From Pigoraptor vietnamica (lineage: Eukaryota > Opisthokonta > Filasterea): a stretch of DNA of 30,706 bases. The notes beneath the pieces were generated by a model. It was not told the DNA's origin. It searched no databases and worked only from the letters and a program-made list of their open reading frames with translations. Below, piece after piece: positions 10,430 through 21,893 of this stretch; positions within the stretch are counted from its first letter, which is position 1, and the number at the start of each line of letters is the position of its first letter. The position numbers and the translations under genes were made by a program. The stretch lies in the NCBI GenBank assembly GCA_943704525.1, contig CALSCQ010003293.1, forward strand, positions 1 through 30,706. Reading direction: 5' to 3'.

Positions 10430-11280
10430 TCTCTTTGACGAGTAACAGACAAGTGGATGCAGTGCATCTAACGCGCGAAATGCAGCAACAATGCCCTCAA
10501 GTTCACGCTCACGAAAACGCGCACACGGAGAGCGCTCTGAAGCGTACCTTCAGCCACCGGACGAGCTTCGCGCGCGACGTCGAATTGCCCAAAACTTCTC
10601 GCGAATGTTGCAGCGATTATCTTCCAAGTTCCGCAGTGTTCTTCGAATTTCGATTATATACTGCACTCAATCTCGGGCAGGGGACGTATTCGCTCGCAGC
10701 CGCGTGCGCCTCTGGAGGAGTCGCAAGGCAAGCGAACTGGCGCCCGAGATAAGGAATAGGGAACTATCTATGGCCACCCCCTGGACTTCGGTGTTCTGGA
10801 TTGACGGCGACGGCTGGTGTGTGGGGGTGTGCCGCTACAGTCTATTGTGTGCATTTGCGCGCAGGAAAGAATGGGGACGACGGCGTAAGTGGGGCGCCAG
10901 TCATACCTCGACACCTCCGCTCGCACTGCCCTTGATGTGGGTGAACGAATTTTGGACGGAGAGTAACAGTGGACGGCTGCGTGACGCTGCGTCACACTCG
11001 AGAAAAAACGGATAAAGAGAAAAACCGCAGGCCTTTCTGCCCGCATGCCGTTCTATTGTACTGCACCAGCGCGCGCAACGCATGCCTGTCACAGTACACG
11101 TGCGTGCGTGTGTGTGTGTGTGCAGAGAACGAAGGAAAGTGCGGTGTCCGCCCCTTTTTTTCAGTTACGTTCTCAGCATTCCACCCCCAAAGGTGGTTCA
11201 GTCGGGCGATTTACATTGAAATTCGTGCGAATTTGTGGATCTTTTGTGCTTCCGAGATCCAGTTCAGATTAAAGTGTTAC

Positions 11281-11320
11281 TCACGTGATTGTTACATTGT
11301 GCTGCTCACGTGATTGTTAC
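11281..11320. repeat. 15-bp direct repeat, each copy holding TCACGTGA
   Basis: TCACGTGATTGTTAC occurs at 11281-11295 and again, identical, at 11306-11320, 25 bp apart start to start. Each copy begins with the 8-bp E-box palindrome TCACGTGA. It lies in the gap between the two divergent genes and may be a paired binding site. Confidence 0.85.
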
Positions 11321-11556
11321 TCAGCCGGTGTATGCTGCTCACTGAATCCCGCTCAGTAATCCGGCGGTTCGTACGTATGCCAGACAATGTGCTGCGGGGA
11401 CACGACAGACGCGCACACTGTGTGGCAGCCTTACTCACCGAAAATTCAGAGTATGGCCAAGAACCGCGAACCCATCAATGCGCCGAGTGCCCGGGGGTGT
11501 GGAAGCAACTGAAGCAGTCAGGAGCCGGCGCGGGCACCGGCGAAGACTGAACTGCA

Positions 11557-11811
11557 ATGTCATTAAAATTTCTCTGTCTATTCGGGTTCATTGTGATTGG
11601 TACATCTGCTCTTTGGCTCACACTAACACGGCGGACTAGCAGCCGGCACTTGGCAGTCACTGGGTGTCAGAACAATGGCTCAGCGCCTGGCGGTCCCCAG
11701 CCGGACATAGCGCCGTTCTCAGAGTTCAAAAAGCAGTCAGCCGCGACATTGTCGAACTTCACAGTAGTAAAGAAAGGCCGATACTCAGTGTTCTCAACGC
11801 CGGGAATCTGA
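11557..11811 (+). CDS. Small hypothetical protein with an N-terminal signal anchor
   Basis: An 84-codon frame starting MSLKFLCLFGFIVIGTSALW followed by basic residues, which has the look of a signal peptide or type II membrane anchor as in Golgi enzymes. The remainder (one NFT glycosylation-type sequon) matches no family I know. An AATAAA at 11923-11928 lies about 110 bp after the stop, the best polyadenylation-type signal seen in this gap. Against it are the short length, no visible introns and lack of recognisable domains. It could be a chance frame or the remnant of a longer gene. Confidence 0.25.
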   Translation: MSLKFLCLFGFIVIGTSALWLTLTRRTSSRHLAVTGCQNNGSAPGGPQPDIAPFSEFKKQSAATLSNFTVVKKGRYSVFSTPGI

Positions 11812-12749
11812 TGGCACGAAAGCCGGCCGCTGCAGTTGCCAACGGCAAAGCCAGTGATGGCTCAGAATGCGTGGAGATGATACACTACCGTAGTACACTT
11901 TTGGGCGAACAATTAAAAAATTAATAAAGTTCCAAAGCCGTGCTTTCACTGTCTGCGTGTTCACTGAGTGGGTTCAGGCGGCGTTTCTTTATGGCGGAGT
12001 CCGAAGTTCCGCTCCGCTCTGGCGAGATCTCGCTTACGGGTCACCCCAACCGCACGGGTTTTGGGGTTGGGTATTATGTGCACTATGACAGGATCATCAT
12101 GTATGGTCTGAGTACTGCACGATTGCGTGATAACGGAACATTCGGCTTACCCAAATTGACTTGTGTTAACAGTTACACCCGAAGTACTGTATATTTCGTA
12201 GAAGTGGAACAGGAATTTAAATAATATATATTCGTTGAATTTCATATTTCTACTAAATTTATGTATATTCAAGCAAATGTAAATGTCAAAGATAGTATAT
12301 TGGCCCGTGTGGACATCTGTCGCGAATGACCATCTGAGCCCACAGCCGGACAGCACGCGACACCCACTCCGACACTGTACTGCCACGTCTACCACCACCG
12401 TTTGCCGCTGTGCCATGTGTGTCCGTCTGTCTGTGTGTGTGTGTGTGTGTGCGAACTTGCGAACTTTCCAGTTGTCGTCGCCGTGACGCCGCAAGCAACC
12501 GCAGCACCCCGTCAGCTGGGGTGGTCGGCGCTTCCCACGGAGGATTCGAATCCGCCACGCACTTAGGCCGCAATTATTAGCGCATTGTTTTTGCGATTGG
12601 CCACCGAGATCGCTGCTTTCCCGCGACCGCAGCACTTCCGCCCACATTTGGCGGGTGTCTTTCGAGTTGCTGACAAAGTGTAACGCGATTCAGTCACTGA
12701 CGGACCCACAGCCACACAGCGCAAGTGCGCATATGCGCTTTGCGCAACC

Positions 12750-13350
12750 ATGTCCGCCGAAAAGGGTGGGTGTTGTCTGCGTTTCAACCTGCGCATCTCC
12801 GCTCTGCGTGCTCGAACGACTGCGTAGTTTTGCGTGGACACTGGCACGTCGTCACGCGTTGCGTACTGTGTCTGAATGGCCCGTGGGCGTCGCGCGCAGC
12901 CGTCAGCTACATTGCCGCTTCGCCAGCGGAGTTTGTGCACAACTTTGGCGGGCGGCGTGTAATCGAGAAGGTGCTTATTGCGAACAACGGCATCGCCGCT
13001 GTCAAGTGCATCCGCTCGATCCGTCGCTGGTCGTACGAGGTCTTTGGAAATGAGGTGAGTTACTCCTCTCTGCGTGGTGCGATTTATTGCGATTGCTGCA
13101 TGATAACTGCGAATGCTGTCCCCGTGTTGCTGCGTGCATGAAGGCTGACAGTGCAATTACCGCAACTCGCGCGCTCGTTTTCAACAGCGAGCCATCAAGT
13201 TCACGGTCATGGCGACGCCCGAGGACATTAAGGCCAATGCAGAGTACATCAAGATGGCCGACCAGTACGTGCCCGTCCCCGGCGGCACCAACAATAACAA
13301 CTACGCAAACGTCGACCTCATTGTCGACCTCGCCGAGCGCCTGGGCGTTC

Positions 13351-13396
<46 letters not shown>

Positions 13397-16300
13397 GCGC
13401 GCGCGTGTGCTTGTGTGGTGTGTGTTGTGTGTGCGTCCCTTGCCGTCCTCTTCCGATTGTGAAACTCAACTGCGTGCCGTTTTGTGTGCAGGCCGTGTGG
13501 GCCGGGTGGGGACACGCGAGCGAGAACCCGAAGCTGCCCGACGCCCTCGCCGAGATCAACATTGCCTTCATTGGACCGCCCGGCAAGGCCATGCGCGCAC
13601 TCGGAGACAAGATCTCCTCCTCGATTGTGGCGCAGTCGGCGAACGTCTCGTGCCTGCCGTGGAACGGGTCCGGACTGTCGGTGGATTGCAAGCTGGTCGA
13701 CGGCGCACCCTCCGCGGGCGACACGATCACGGTCCCCGACGACATTTACGCGAAGGGAACTGTGCAAAACTCGCAGGAGGGCCTCAAGGCGGCCGCACAA
13801 ATCGGCTTTCCGGTGATGATCAAAGCGGCGGAGGGCGGCGGCGGCAAGGGCATTCGTCTCGTGAACACCGCGGACGAGTTTCCTGCGCTGTTCCGGCAGG
13901 TGCAAGGTGTGTGTCTCGGCTGTGTATCCTCATCTCGGCACACAGACCTCGTTCGTGAGGCGCATGCCTAATTTTGCCTGTGTCCGTACACGCAGCCGAG
14001 GTACCCGGGTCCCCCATTTTCATCATGAAGCTCGCGAAGAAGGCGCGCCACCTCGAGGTGCAAATTCTTGCCGACGAGTACGGCAATGCAATCTCGCTCT
14101 TTGGCCGCGACTGCTCGGTGCAGCGCCGGCACCAGAAGATTATTGAGGAGGCGCCCGTCACTGTGAGTGTCACCTCTCTGTCCGTGAAATAAGTTGTATT
14201 GGTGTGTGGTACTCTACGTGTGGAATACGTCGTCACCGTTGGTGTGCTCGTGTAACATGTCTGTGGCAGCATCGGTGGCTCACAAATTTTGTCGTCGTTT
14301 CAGATTGCGCCGTCCGACATCTTCGAGGAAATGGAGCGCGCGGCCGTTCGCCTCGCTCGCCTCGTAGGCTACGTGAGCGCGGGCACTGTCGAGTACCTCT
14401 TCAACGAGGAAGAGAACGGCTACTACTTTCTCGAGCTCAACCCGCGCCTTCAGGTCGAACACCCGTGCACCGAGATGGTCGCCGATGTCAACCTTCCCGC
14501 CGCGCAGCTGCAGGTCGCGATGGGCGTCCCTCTCCACCGCATCCGCGACATCCGCTCGCTGTACGGCGAGGACCCACTCGGCGCTACATCCATCGACTTT
14601 ACGGCACCGCGGCGCAGGCCGCAGCCCAAGGGCCACGTGATCGCGTGCCGCATCACTGCCGAGAACCCGGACGAGGGCTTCAAGCCGTCCGGTGGTCTCA
14701 TGCAAGAGCTCAACTTCCGCAGCAGCAAGAACGTGTGGGGATACTTCTCCGTGAGCGCCTCGGGGGGCCTGCACGAGTACGCCGACTCGCAGTTTGGCCA
14801 CGTGTTCTCGTGGGGCGAGAACAGGGAGAACGCCCGCAGGTGCGTTTCGGGTGCTTTTTGATACTCTCCATGCGTCTTCATGCTTGTTGTCGCAAAGCTG
14901 CTCCTCTATTTTTCGTTGCTTTTTCATTGCCTTAAGTTTGTTTTGCGTGCGTGCAGGAACATGGTGGTCGCGCTGAAGGAGATTTCGATCCGCGGCGATT
15001 TCCGCACGACGGTCGAGTACCTCGTCAAGCTGCTCGAGACGTCCGAGTTTGGCAACAACCGCATCGACACCGGGTGGCTCGACGGACTTATCCGCGAGAA
15101 GGTGCGTATTGTTTTTCTTTTGGGGACAAGGTCCTCTGTGTGCTGGTTGTGTCTTGGTCGTTCTGCAGAGTGATCCGTGCGACTGATGTGCCTGCGTCCC
15201 ATGGTACCGTTCAGGTGACCGCGGAGCGTCCGGACACTATGCTTGCGGTGGTGTGCGGCGCCATACACATCGCGGACCTCCAGATTCAGGACCGCTTCCA
15301 GTCGTACTTGCGCTCGCTCGAGCGCGGCCAGGTGCTCAGCCGCGACTTCCTCAAGAACGGCGCCGTCGTCGAGCTGATCTACGGTGCGTGCTAGCAGTGT
15401 GCTTGTGCGCTCAAGCGTATCACTCTTTGAAGATGTGGTTTGCACAAGTATGCTCCTTCTCTTATGCGATTGCATTTTTTCTGTCGCAGGCAACTCGAAG
15501 TACGTCGTTGAGACGACGCGCAGTGGACCGAACGGCTTCATCCTCACGATGAACGGGTCGTTTGTGGAGGTCGACATGCACAAGCTCAGCGACGGCGGAA
15601 CCCTCGTCATGTTTGGCGGGCAGTCGCACGTGACGTACATGAAGGAAGAGGTCGACCGGTGGGTTGTGTTGATATTATATATCAATTCGGCTGGCGAAGT
15701 CGAGTCGGTGCGATCCCATTCGTCTGTATGCTGACGAATGTCTGCGCTATTATGCAGCTATCGCGTGACGCTCGACGGCAAGACGTGCGTCTTCCACAAG
15801 GAGAATGACCCGACGAAGCTGCGCACGAGCTCCCCCGGCAAGCTGATGCGCTATCTGGTCGGCGAGGGCGAGCACGTGAGCGCCGGCAAGCCCTTTGCCG
15901 AGATTGAGGTGATGAAGATGATCATGCCCCTCGTGTCCGGCGACAGCGGCGTCCTTCACCAGACGAAGCAGCAGGGTTCCATCCTCGAGACCGGGGACGT
16001 CGTCGCGACGCTCGTCCTCGACGACCCTTCGCGCGTGCAGAGGGTCGACGTATACGGCAGCCCCTTCCCGGACTTTCGCGACACGCAGCTCGTGGGTGCG
16101 CGCGCCCACCAGGTGTTCCGCGCGGCGAAGGCGGCGCTCGAGAACATTATGGCCGGGTACGAGCTCCCCGACCTCATCCGCAATGACAAGCTGCGCGACT
16201 GGATTGCGCAGTTTGTGTCGACGCTGCAGGACCCCCGCCTGCCCATGCTCGAGCTCCAGGAAGTGCTCGCGGCGCTGGCGTCGCGACTGCCCGTGTCGCT

Positions 16301-19300
16301 GCTCACGCGGATCAATGCGCTCCTGGCGCACTACGGCAACAGCATCAATTCGATGTTCTGCACGTTCCCGACGCAGCAGATTGCGGGGTCGGTCGACCAG
16401 TACGCCGCGTCGCTGACCTCGGAGCAGGACCGCACGCAGTTTTTCATGGTCGTCGAGCCCGTCATCACGCTCATCCAGCGGTACGTGTTTGCGCCTCTTT
16501 TTTTTTTTTTTTTTTTCTTTTTCCGTCGCGGCTTTCGGCATTACGCCTCCCTCTTGATTGAATGCAGCTGTCGTGCCTCCTGTTCTCACCGCTCCACGCG
16601 TCGCTGTCTCGCTTGCAGGTACCGCAGCGGCATCCGTGGCCACATGAAGACGGTGCTTACGATGCTCATTCGTCAGTACCTCGACGTCGAGAAGCTGTTT
16701 GGCGGGGAGAAGAGCTACGAGGAGGTCATCTACTCGCTCCGCGAGCAGCACCGCGAGCGCCTCTCGCGCGTACTCCAGATCATCTCGTCGCACGCCCGCG
16801 TCCATCTCAAGAACCAGCTGGTGCTCGTCCTGCTTGACTACCTCTGCGGCAAGGACGGCTCTCTCACGACACCCGAGGACAAGCAGACGCTCGGCGAGCT
16901 CGCGGCGCTGAGCAGCAACTCTACGTCGAAGGTGTCGCTGCGCGCGCGTCAGATTCTCATCCAGTCTCACCTGCCGTCGTTCAACCGGCGGCGTCTGGAC
17001 ATTGAGGTGTTCCTGCAGTCGGCGGTGGACTCGATCGGCGAGAAGTGCGCCGAGAAGCTCCAGTCGCTCGTGGACTCGTCGTCGACCATCTTTGACGTCC
17101 TCATGACGTTTTTCTATCACAAGAACATTGCGATTCAGCTCGCGGCGCTCGAGGTGTATGTGCGGCGCGCGTACGTGGCCTATCAGATGGAGGGCATTCG
17201 GCACGACTGGCTGCCCGGCGGCAAGATTGTGATTGAGTGGCAGTTCATTCTGCCCAAGTCGCACCCGTCGCTGCAGCACGCACGCGCGCGCGCGGGGGAC
17301 ATTGGGTCACCGCGTCGCACGTCGGGGCCGATCAAGAAGGTGCGCTGTCGTCCTATGTGTTCCTCTGTGTGTGGTGCTGTAACGCGTGTGTGTGTGCGCG
17401 CGCGTGTGTGTGTGTGCGCAACCATTTCGCGCATTGGTGCGTGTCTAACGCACGCCCGCACCCTTCACTTCCCACAGGTGATGAGCCTTGGCGAGAACCT
17501 TGGGCTCCTCGACTCGGCCGATCGCAGCATTTGCCGGCTGGGCATCATGGCCGCCTTCGACAGCCTCGACGAGTTCAGCCGTCACTTCAATGACGTCATG
17601 GACCGCTTCCCGCGCCGCATGGCCCCCATCTCGGAGGTCGAGTCTCCGCCGGACGACAGCGACATATGGGGCGAGCCCATCCACTGCCTCAACGTCGCGC
17701 TCAAGTCGTCTGCGCCCATGGACGACGCCGACCCCGACGACAAGATACTCGAGCTGCTCGGCGCGTTTGTCAACTCACAGCGGCGCACGCTCCACGACCG
17801 CGACATTCGGCGCGTGACGTTCGTCATCCAGCGCCCCGAGAACTTCCCCAAGTACTTTACGTTCCGCGAGCGCCTCGAGTTCCAGGAGGACTCGATCTAC
17901 CGCCACATTGAGCCTGCGCTGGCGTTCCTCCTGGAGATCTTCCGCATGAGCAACTACCGCATCCAGTTTGTACCCACGGCGAACCACAAGCTGCACCTCT
18001 ACTACGGCGAGGGCAAGCCGCTCGACGGCCAGCCCGTGACGGACCGCCGCTTCTTTGCGCGGTCGATCATCCGCCACGCCGATCTCATCTCGAGCAACAC
18101 GAGCCTCGAGTACTTCTTTTCGGAGGGCGAGCGCATGCTGATCGAGGCGCTCGACGAGTTTGAGGTCGCGCTGGCCGACCCGCGCTTTGGGCCCACAGAC
18201 TGCAACCACATCTTCATGAACTTTGCGCCGACGGTCCTCGTCGACCCGCTCGTGCTGCGCGAGAACCTGCGCGCGCTCATTATTCGCCACGGCAAGCGGC
18301 TGTGGAAGCTTCGCGTGACGCAGGCGGAGATTCGCATCCAGGCTCGCCTTACCGCGACGACGCCGCCGATTCCCATCCGCTTTTTCGTGAAGAACCAGAC
18401 GGGCTTCCTTCTGATGATCCACGTGTACCGCGAGGTGGAGGACCCCCTCACGGGCAAGACGATCTTCGAGACCTTTGTCGGAAGCGGCTCGCCGGGTCCC
18501 CTCCACGGGCACGACGTCAGCGCGCCCTACATGGTCAAGGACCACCTGCAGCTCAAGGTGGGGGTCGCGCGGATGCGCGAGTGTGCAATTTTGAGGGGAC
18601 CGGCTGTGCTTTGCCCCTCTGCTCCATGTCGCCGCTGTTGTCTTCGATGCCGTCTAACGCGCCTTGTGCCTCTGTCCCCGCAGCGCTACTCTGCGCAGTC
18701 GCAGGGCACCACGTACGCCTACGATTTTCCCGAGCTCTTCCGCGAGGCCGTGCACCTTGCGTGGGCGCGGCACACCGGCGGCGCGGGCGAGGCGGCATCG
18801 GGCGTCCCGGAGACGCTGATGAACTGCGCCGAACTGGTGCTCGACGAGAAAGAGAACCTTGTGCCCGTGCGTATCAAGGGCATTCGCTGTGTGCATCCCG
18901 TTTGGTTGTGCTGCGTGCGCTGCGCACATGATGCGTATGGCGACGATGTGTGCGTGCCTGCATGTGTGCTGGTCCTTGTGCTGATTCCCGTCGCTCTCGT
19001 GGCGCGCGCAGGTCCAGCGGCAACCCGGCTGCAACTCGAGCGGCATAGTCGCGTGGAAGATGGAGCTCTTCACCCCGGAGGCGCCGCAGGGCCGCGAGAT
19101 TGTTGTCATCGTCAACGACATCACTCACGTGATCGGCTCGTTTGGGCCGGCGGAAGACATTGTGTTCAAGAAGGCATCGGAGTACGCGCGCCGCCTCGGC
19201 ATTCCCAGGATATACGTCTCGGCCAACTCTGGCGCGCGGATCGGTCTCGCCGACGAGGTGCGTTGGTCACATGCCATGTGTTGTGCGTGAAGCGGGCTTG

Positions 19301-21500
19301 CGTGTCGTGTGGATATTTCATACCTGTGTGCGCACGTGTGCTGATGCGGCTGTTGCGCGCAGGTCAAGAAGCTGTTCCGCGTGGCGTGGGTGAGCGAGGA
19401 CCAGCCCCAGAAGGGCTTCAAGTACCTCTACGTAACACCGGACGACTACAAGACGCTCAACGCCACCAACTCGATCAAGGCCGAGCTCGTCGAGGACGGC
19501 GGCGAGACGCGTTACAAGATCAACGACATTATTGGCGCGCTGGACGGCCTCGGCGTCGAGAACTTGCGGTGCGTTACGTCACTGTGCAAGTGTTGTGCCT
19601 TTTTTCGCGTTTTCTTTGTTTTGCTTTTTCTGTTTGCACTGTCTTGCCTGCGACGATGCTTTGTGTGTGTGTTGCAGCTCGAACGGGCATGTAAGCGGAG
19701 TACATGCTTGACAATTCTCTTTTTTGCGTGTACAGTGGCTCTGGAATGATCGCCGGCGAGACTTCTCTCGCTTACGAAGAGACGTTCACGATCACGCTGG
19801 TCACTTGCCGCTCCGTGGGCATTGGCGCCTACCTCGTGCGGCTGGGCCAGCGCGTCATCCAGGTCGAGGGAACGCACATTATCCTCACGGGCGCGAACGC
19901 TCTCAACAAGGTGTGTGCACGAGCACTCGTCGTCTGTTCGTCATCCGTCGCATTTGAGCCTGTGGAGGCTGACGCTTTGCTTTTGTTCATCCTCTTTGTG
20001 GCGCAGGTGCTCGGCCGCGAGGTGTACACGTCGAACGCGCAGCTGGGCGGCACGCAGATCATGTACAACAACGGCGTGTCGCACCTCGCCGTCGGCAACG
20101 ACTTTGACGGCGTCGCCGCGATCGTCCACTGGCTGTCGTACGTGCCACGCGTGCGTGATGGCCCCCTCCCTGTCATCAAGCCCATCGATCCCATCGACCG
20201 CGAGATTGACTTTGTGCCGACGGAGACGCCCTATGACCCGCGCTGGATGCTCGCCGGGCGCGCGGACCCCTCGAACCCCAAGAAGTGGCTGTCTGGCTTC
20301 TTTGACCGGGACTCGTTCCAGGAGACGCTTGGCGGGTGGGCGCAGACGGTCGTGTGCGGTCGCGCGCGGCTGGGCGGCATCCCCATGGCGGTGATTGCGG
20401 TGGAGACGCGCACGGTGGAGGTCATTGTGCCTGCGGACCCCGCGAACAGCGACTCTGAGGTGCAGCTGTTGCAGCAGGCGGGGCAAGTGTGGTTCCCGAA
20501 CTCGGCGTTCAAGACGGCGCAGGCCATCCGCGATTTTGACCGCGAGCAGCTGCCGCTCCTCGTGTTTGCCAACTGGCGCGGGTTCAGCGGCGGCATGCGC
20601 GACATGTACGAGGAGATTCTCAAGTTTGGCGCGTACATCGTCGACGCACTGCGCGCGTATCGCCAGCCCGTGTTTATCTACATTCCGCCCTATGGCGAGC
20701 TGCGCGGCGGCGCGTGGGTCGTCGTCGATCCCACGATCAATCCTTCGATGATGGAGATGTACGCGGACGAGCTGTCTCGCGGCGGCGTGCTCGAGCCCGC
20801 GGGGACCGTGTCGATCAAGTTTCGCAAGCGGGACATTCTCAAGGCGATTGGCCGCATGGACGCACTTGCCATGGCCCTCGCGACGGAGCTCGCGCGTCCG
20901 GACATTGACGAGGCCACCGCGCGCGACCTGCGCCGGCGGCTGAAGCAGCGGCAGGACGACCTCCTGCCGGTGTACACGCAGGTGGCCAACACGTTTGCCG
21001 ACCTGCACGACACGGCGGGCCGCATGAAGGCGAAAGGCTGCGTGAGCGAGGTGCTCCAGTGGAAGACGGCACGGCAGTTCTTCTACTGGCGGCTGCGTCG
21101 GCGTCTGGCCGAGGAGGAAGTGCGCCGGCGCATTGGTGAGGCTAGCGGCGAGCTGTCGCACGGGCAGGTGACGTCGATGCTGCGCCGGTGGCTGGTCGAG
21201 TCGCGCGGCGTCGTTGCCCTCAGCTACTGGGAGGACAACAAGGTCATGGCCGAGTGGTTCGAGCAGCAGCGCCCGGCGATTGCGCAGAACATTGCGACGA
21301 TTCGGCAGGCGGCGCTTATCGAGCGCGTGTCCGGACTAGTCAAGCACGACGCCGACGCCGCGATGCAGTCGGTGCTGGCGCTCCTCGAGCACCTCTCGCC
21401 CGCGCAGCGCGAGGACCTCGCGAGCATACTGGCAGCAGGGCCTCCCGATCTTCCTTCGCCCACGTCCGCCGACTCTGCGCGGGACGTCGCGCACAACTGA
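12750..21500 (+). CDS. ACC1: Acetyl-CoA carboxylase, eukaryotic multidomain type (17 exons, 2254 aa)
   Basis: Exons: 12750-12765, 12900-13054, 13188-13352, 13492-13906, 13996-14162, 14304-14839, 14957-15101, 15215-15383, 15490-15658, 15758-16480, 16619-17339, 17478-18557, 18684-18866, 19012-19257, 19363-19568, 19736-19910, 20007-21500. All phases match. The enzyme makes malonyl-CoA from acetyl-CoA, bicarbonate and ATP, the committed step of fatty-acid synthesis. Visible parts: biotin carboxylase with [15 protein letters not shown]-type start, [20 protein letters not shown], glycine-rich loop GGGGKG (about 227-232) and [12 protein letters not shown]; biotin carrier motif EVMKM with the biotinyl lysine near 699; a long central region; and carboxyltransferase with [25 protein letters not shown] and [11 protein letters not shown]. 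Sequence is closer to animal ACC than to yeast over most blocks. The N-terminus is very short: SPAEFV begins 13 residues after the start, so the animal AMPK-target segment is absent. Lacking a transit peptide, it should be cytosolic. Confidence 0.97.
16498..16516 (+). repeat. Poly-T tract inside ACC intron 10
   Basis: Nineteen T in a row, then C and further T, about 15 bp after the donor GTACGT of the 138-bp intron 16481-16618. It is a pyrimidine tract far from the acceptor, so it is more likely a slippage-prone homopolymer than the main polypyrimidine tract. Confidence 0.9.
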
Positions 21501-21893
21501 TTTCTCTGACTCAAATTTTGCGATGCCTTCAGTGTACGACGCACGCGGCGGATTGACTCTGTTGTTGGCGCTGTCGACCGGAAGTGCAGCTGTGCTTTTG
21601 CGTGCGTGCGCGTGGTTGCGTTTCGTGCGGCGCGCTGTGTATCCCTCTCAATTTATGACTGTCATCGAATGCGTTGCCAATTGAGACGTCCGTTACTGGT
21701 AAAGAGTAGTGGAACTGTAGTTGGTGGGTTGAGATAGACATGTCCTATAGGGATAGACTTGTGCATCGCCCTCGATATGGGGCTCCATCTCGTTGGTGCC
21801 GCGAAAGCGTGCGTTGGAGAGTTTGAGTGGACCCTCACGTAAGAGGGTTCCGATTCCCAGAAACTAACGCATTGTTTAATGCAAACGGCCAAC
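21501..21893. other. Convergent gap between ACC and the receptor kinase gene
   Basis: This 393-bp gap separates two stop codons on opposite strands. ATTAAA on the minus strand (21880-21875), 14 nt after the kinase stop codon, is a possible but very close polyadenylation signal. No AATAAA was seen for ACC. No coding, RNA or repeat signal was recognised. Confidence 0.5.

Larger units (their letters stand above)
10430..12749. other. 2.3-kb lower-GC intergenic region without a confident gene
   Basis: This lies between the divergent starts of the F-box/MATH/HUBL gene and acetyl-CoA carboxylase. GC is visibly lower than in flanking genes, with an AT-rich island at about 12215-12300. Small open frames occur: plus 10491-11015, with a basic start and a 20-nt exon-like block at 10863-10882 flanked by GCGCAG and GTAAGT; plus 11557-11811, listed separately; and plus 11940-12224. 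A GT-rich stretch ending in CTTTCCAG near 12470 resembles the 3' end of an intron and could be a 5'-UTR intron of the carboxylase gene. TTTCCCGC (12617-12624) and TTTGGCGGG (12647-12655) are E2F-like sites about 100-130 bp before the carboxylase ATG. I recognise no protein family, tRNA or snRNA here. Confidence 0.5.

Noticed and set aside
12542-12553. GGATTCGAATCC, which resembles a tRNA T-arm
   Set aside because: It is just a 12-bp palindrome; the five-pair stem with a TTC loop does not form in register and no acceptor, D or anticodon arms lie around it.
12147-12647. Minus-strand 166-codon frame upstream of ACC
   Set aside because: Composition is not protein-like, it spans a GT/AC tract and an AT-rich island, and shows no recognisable motif.
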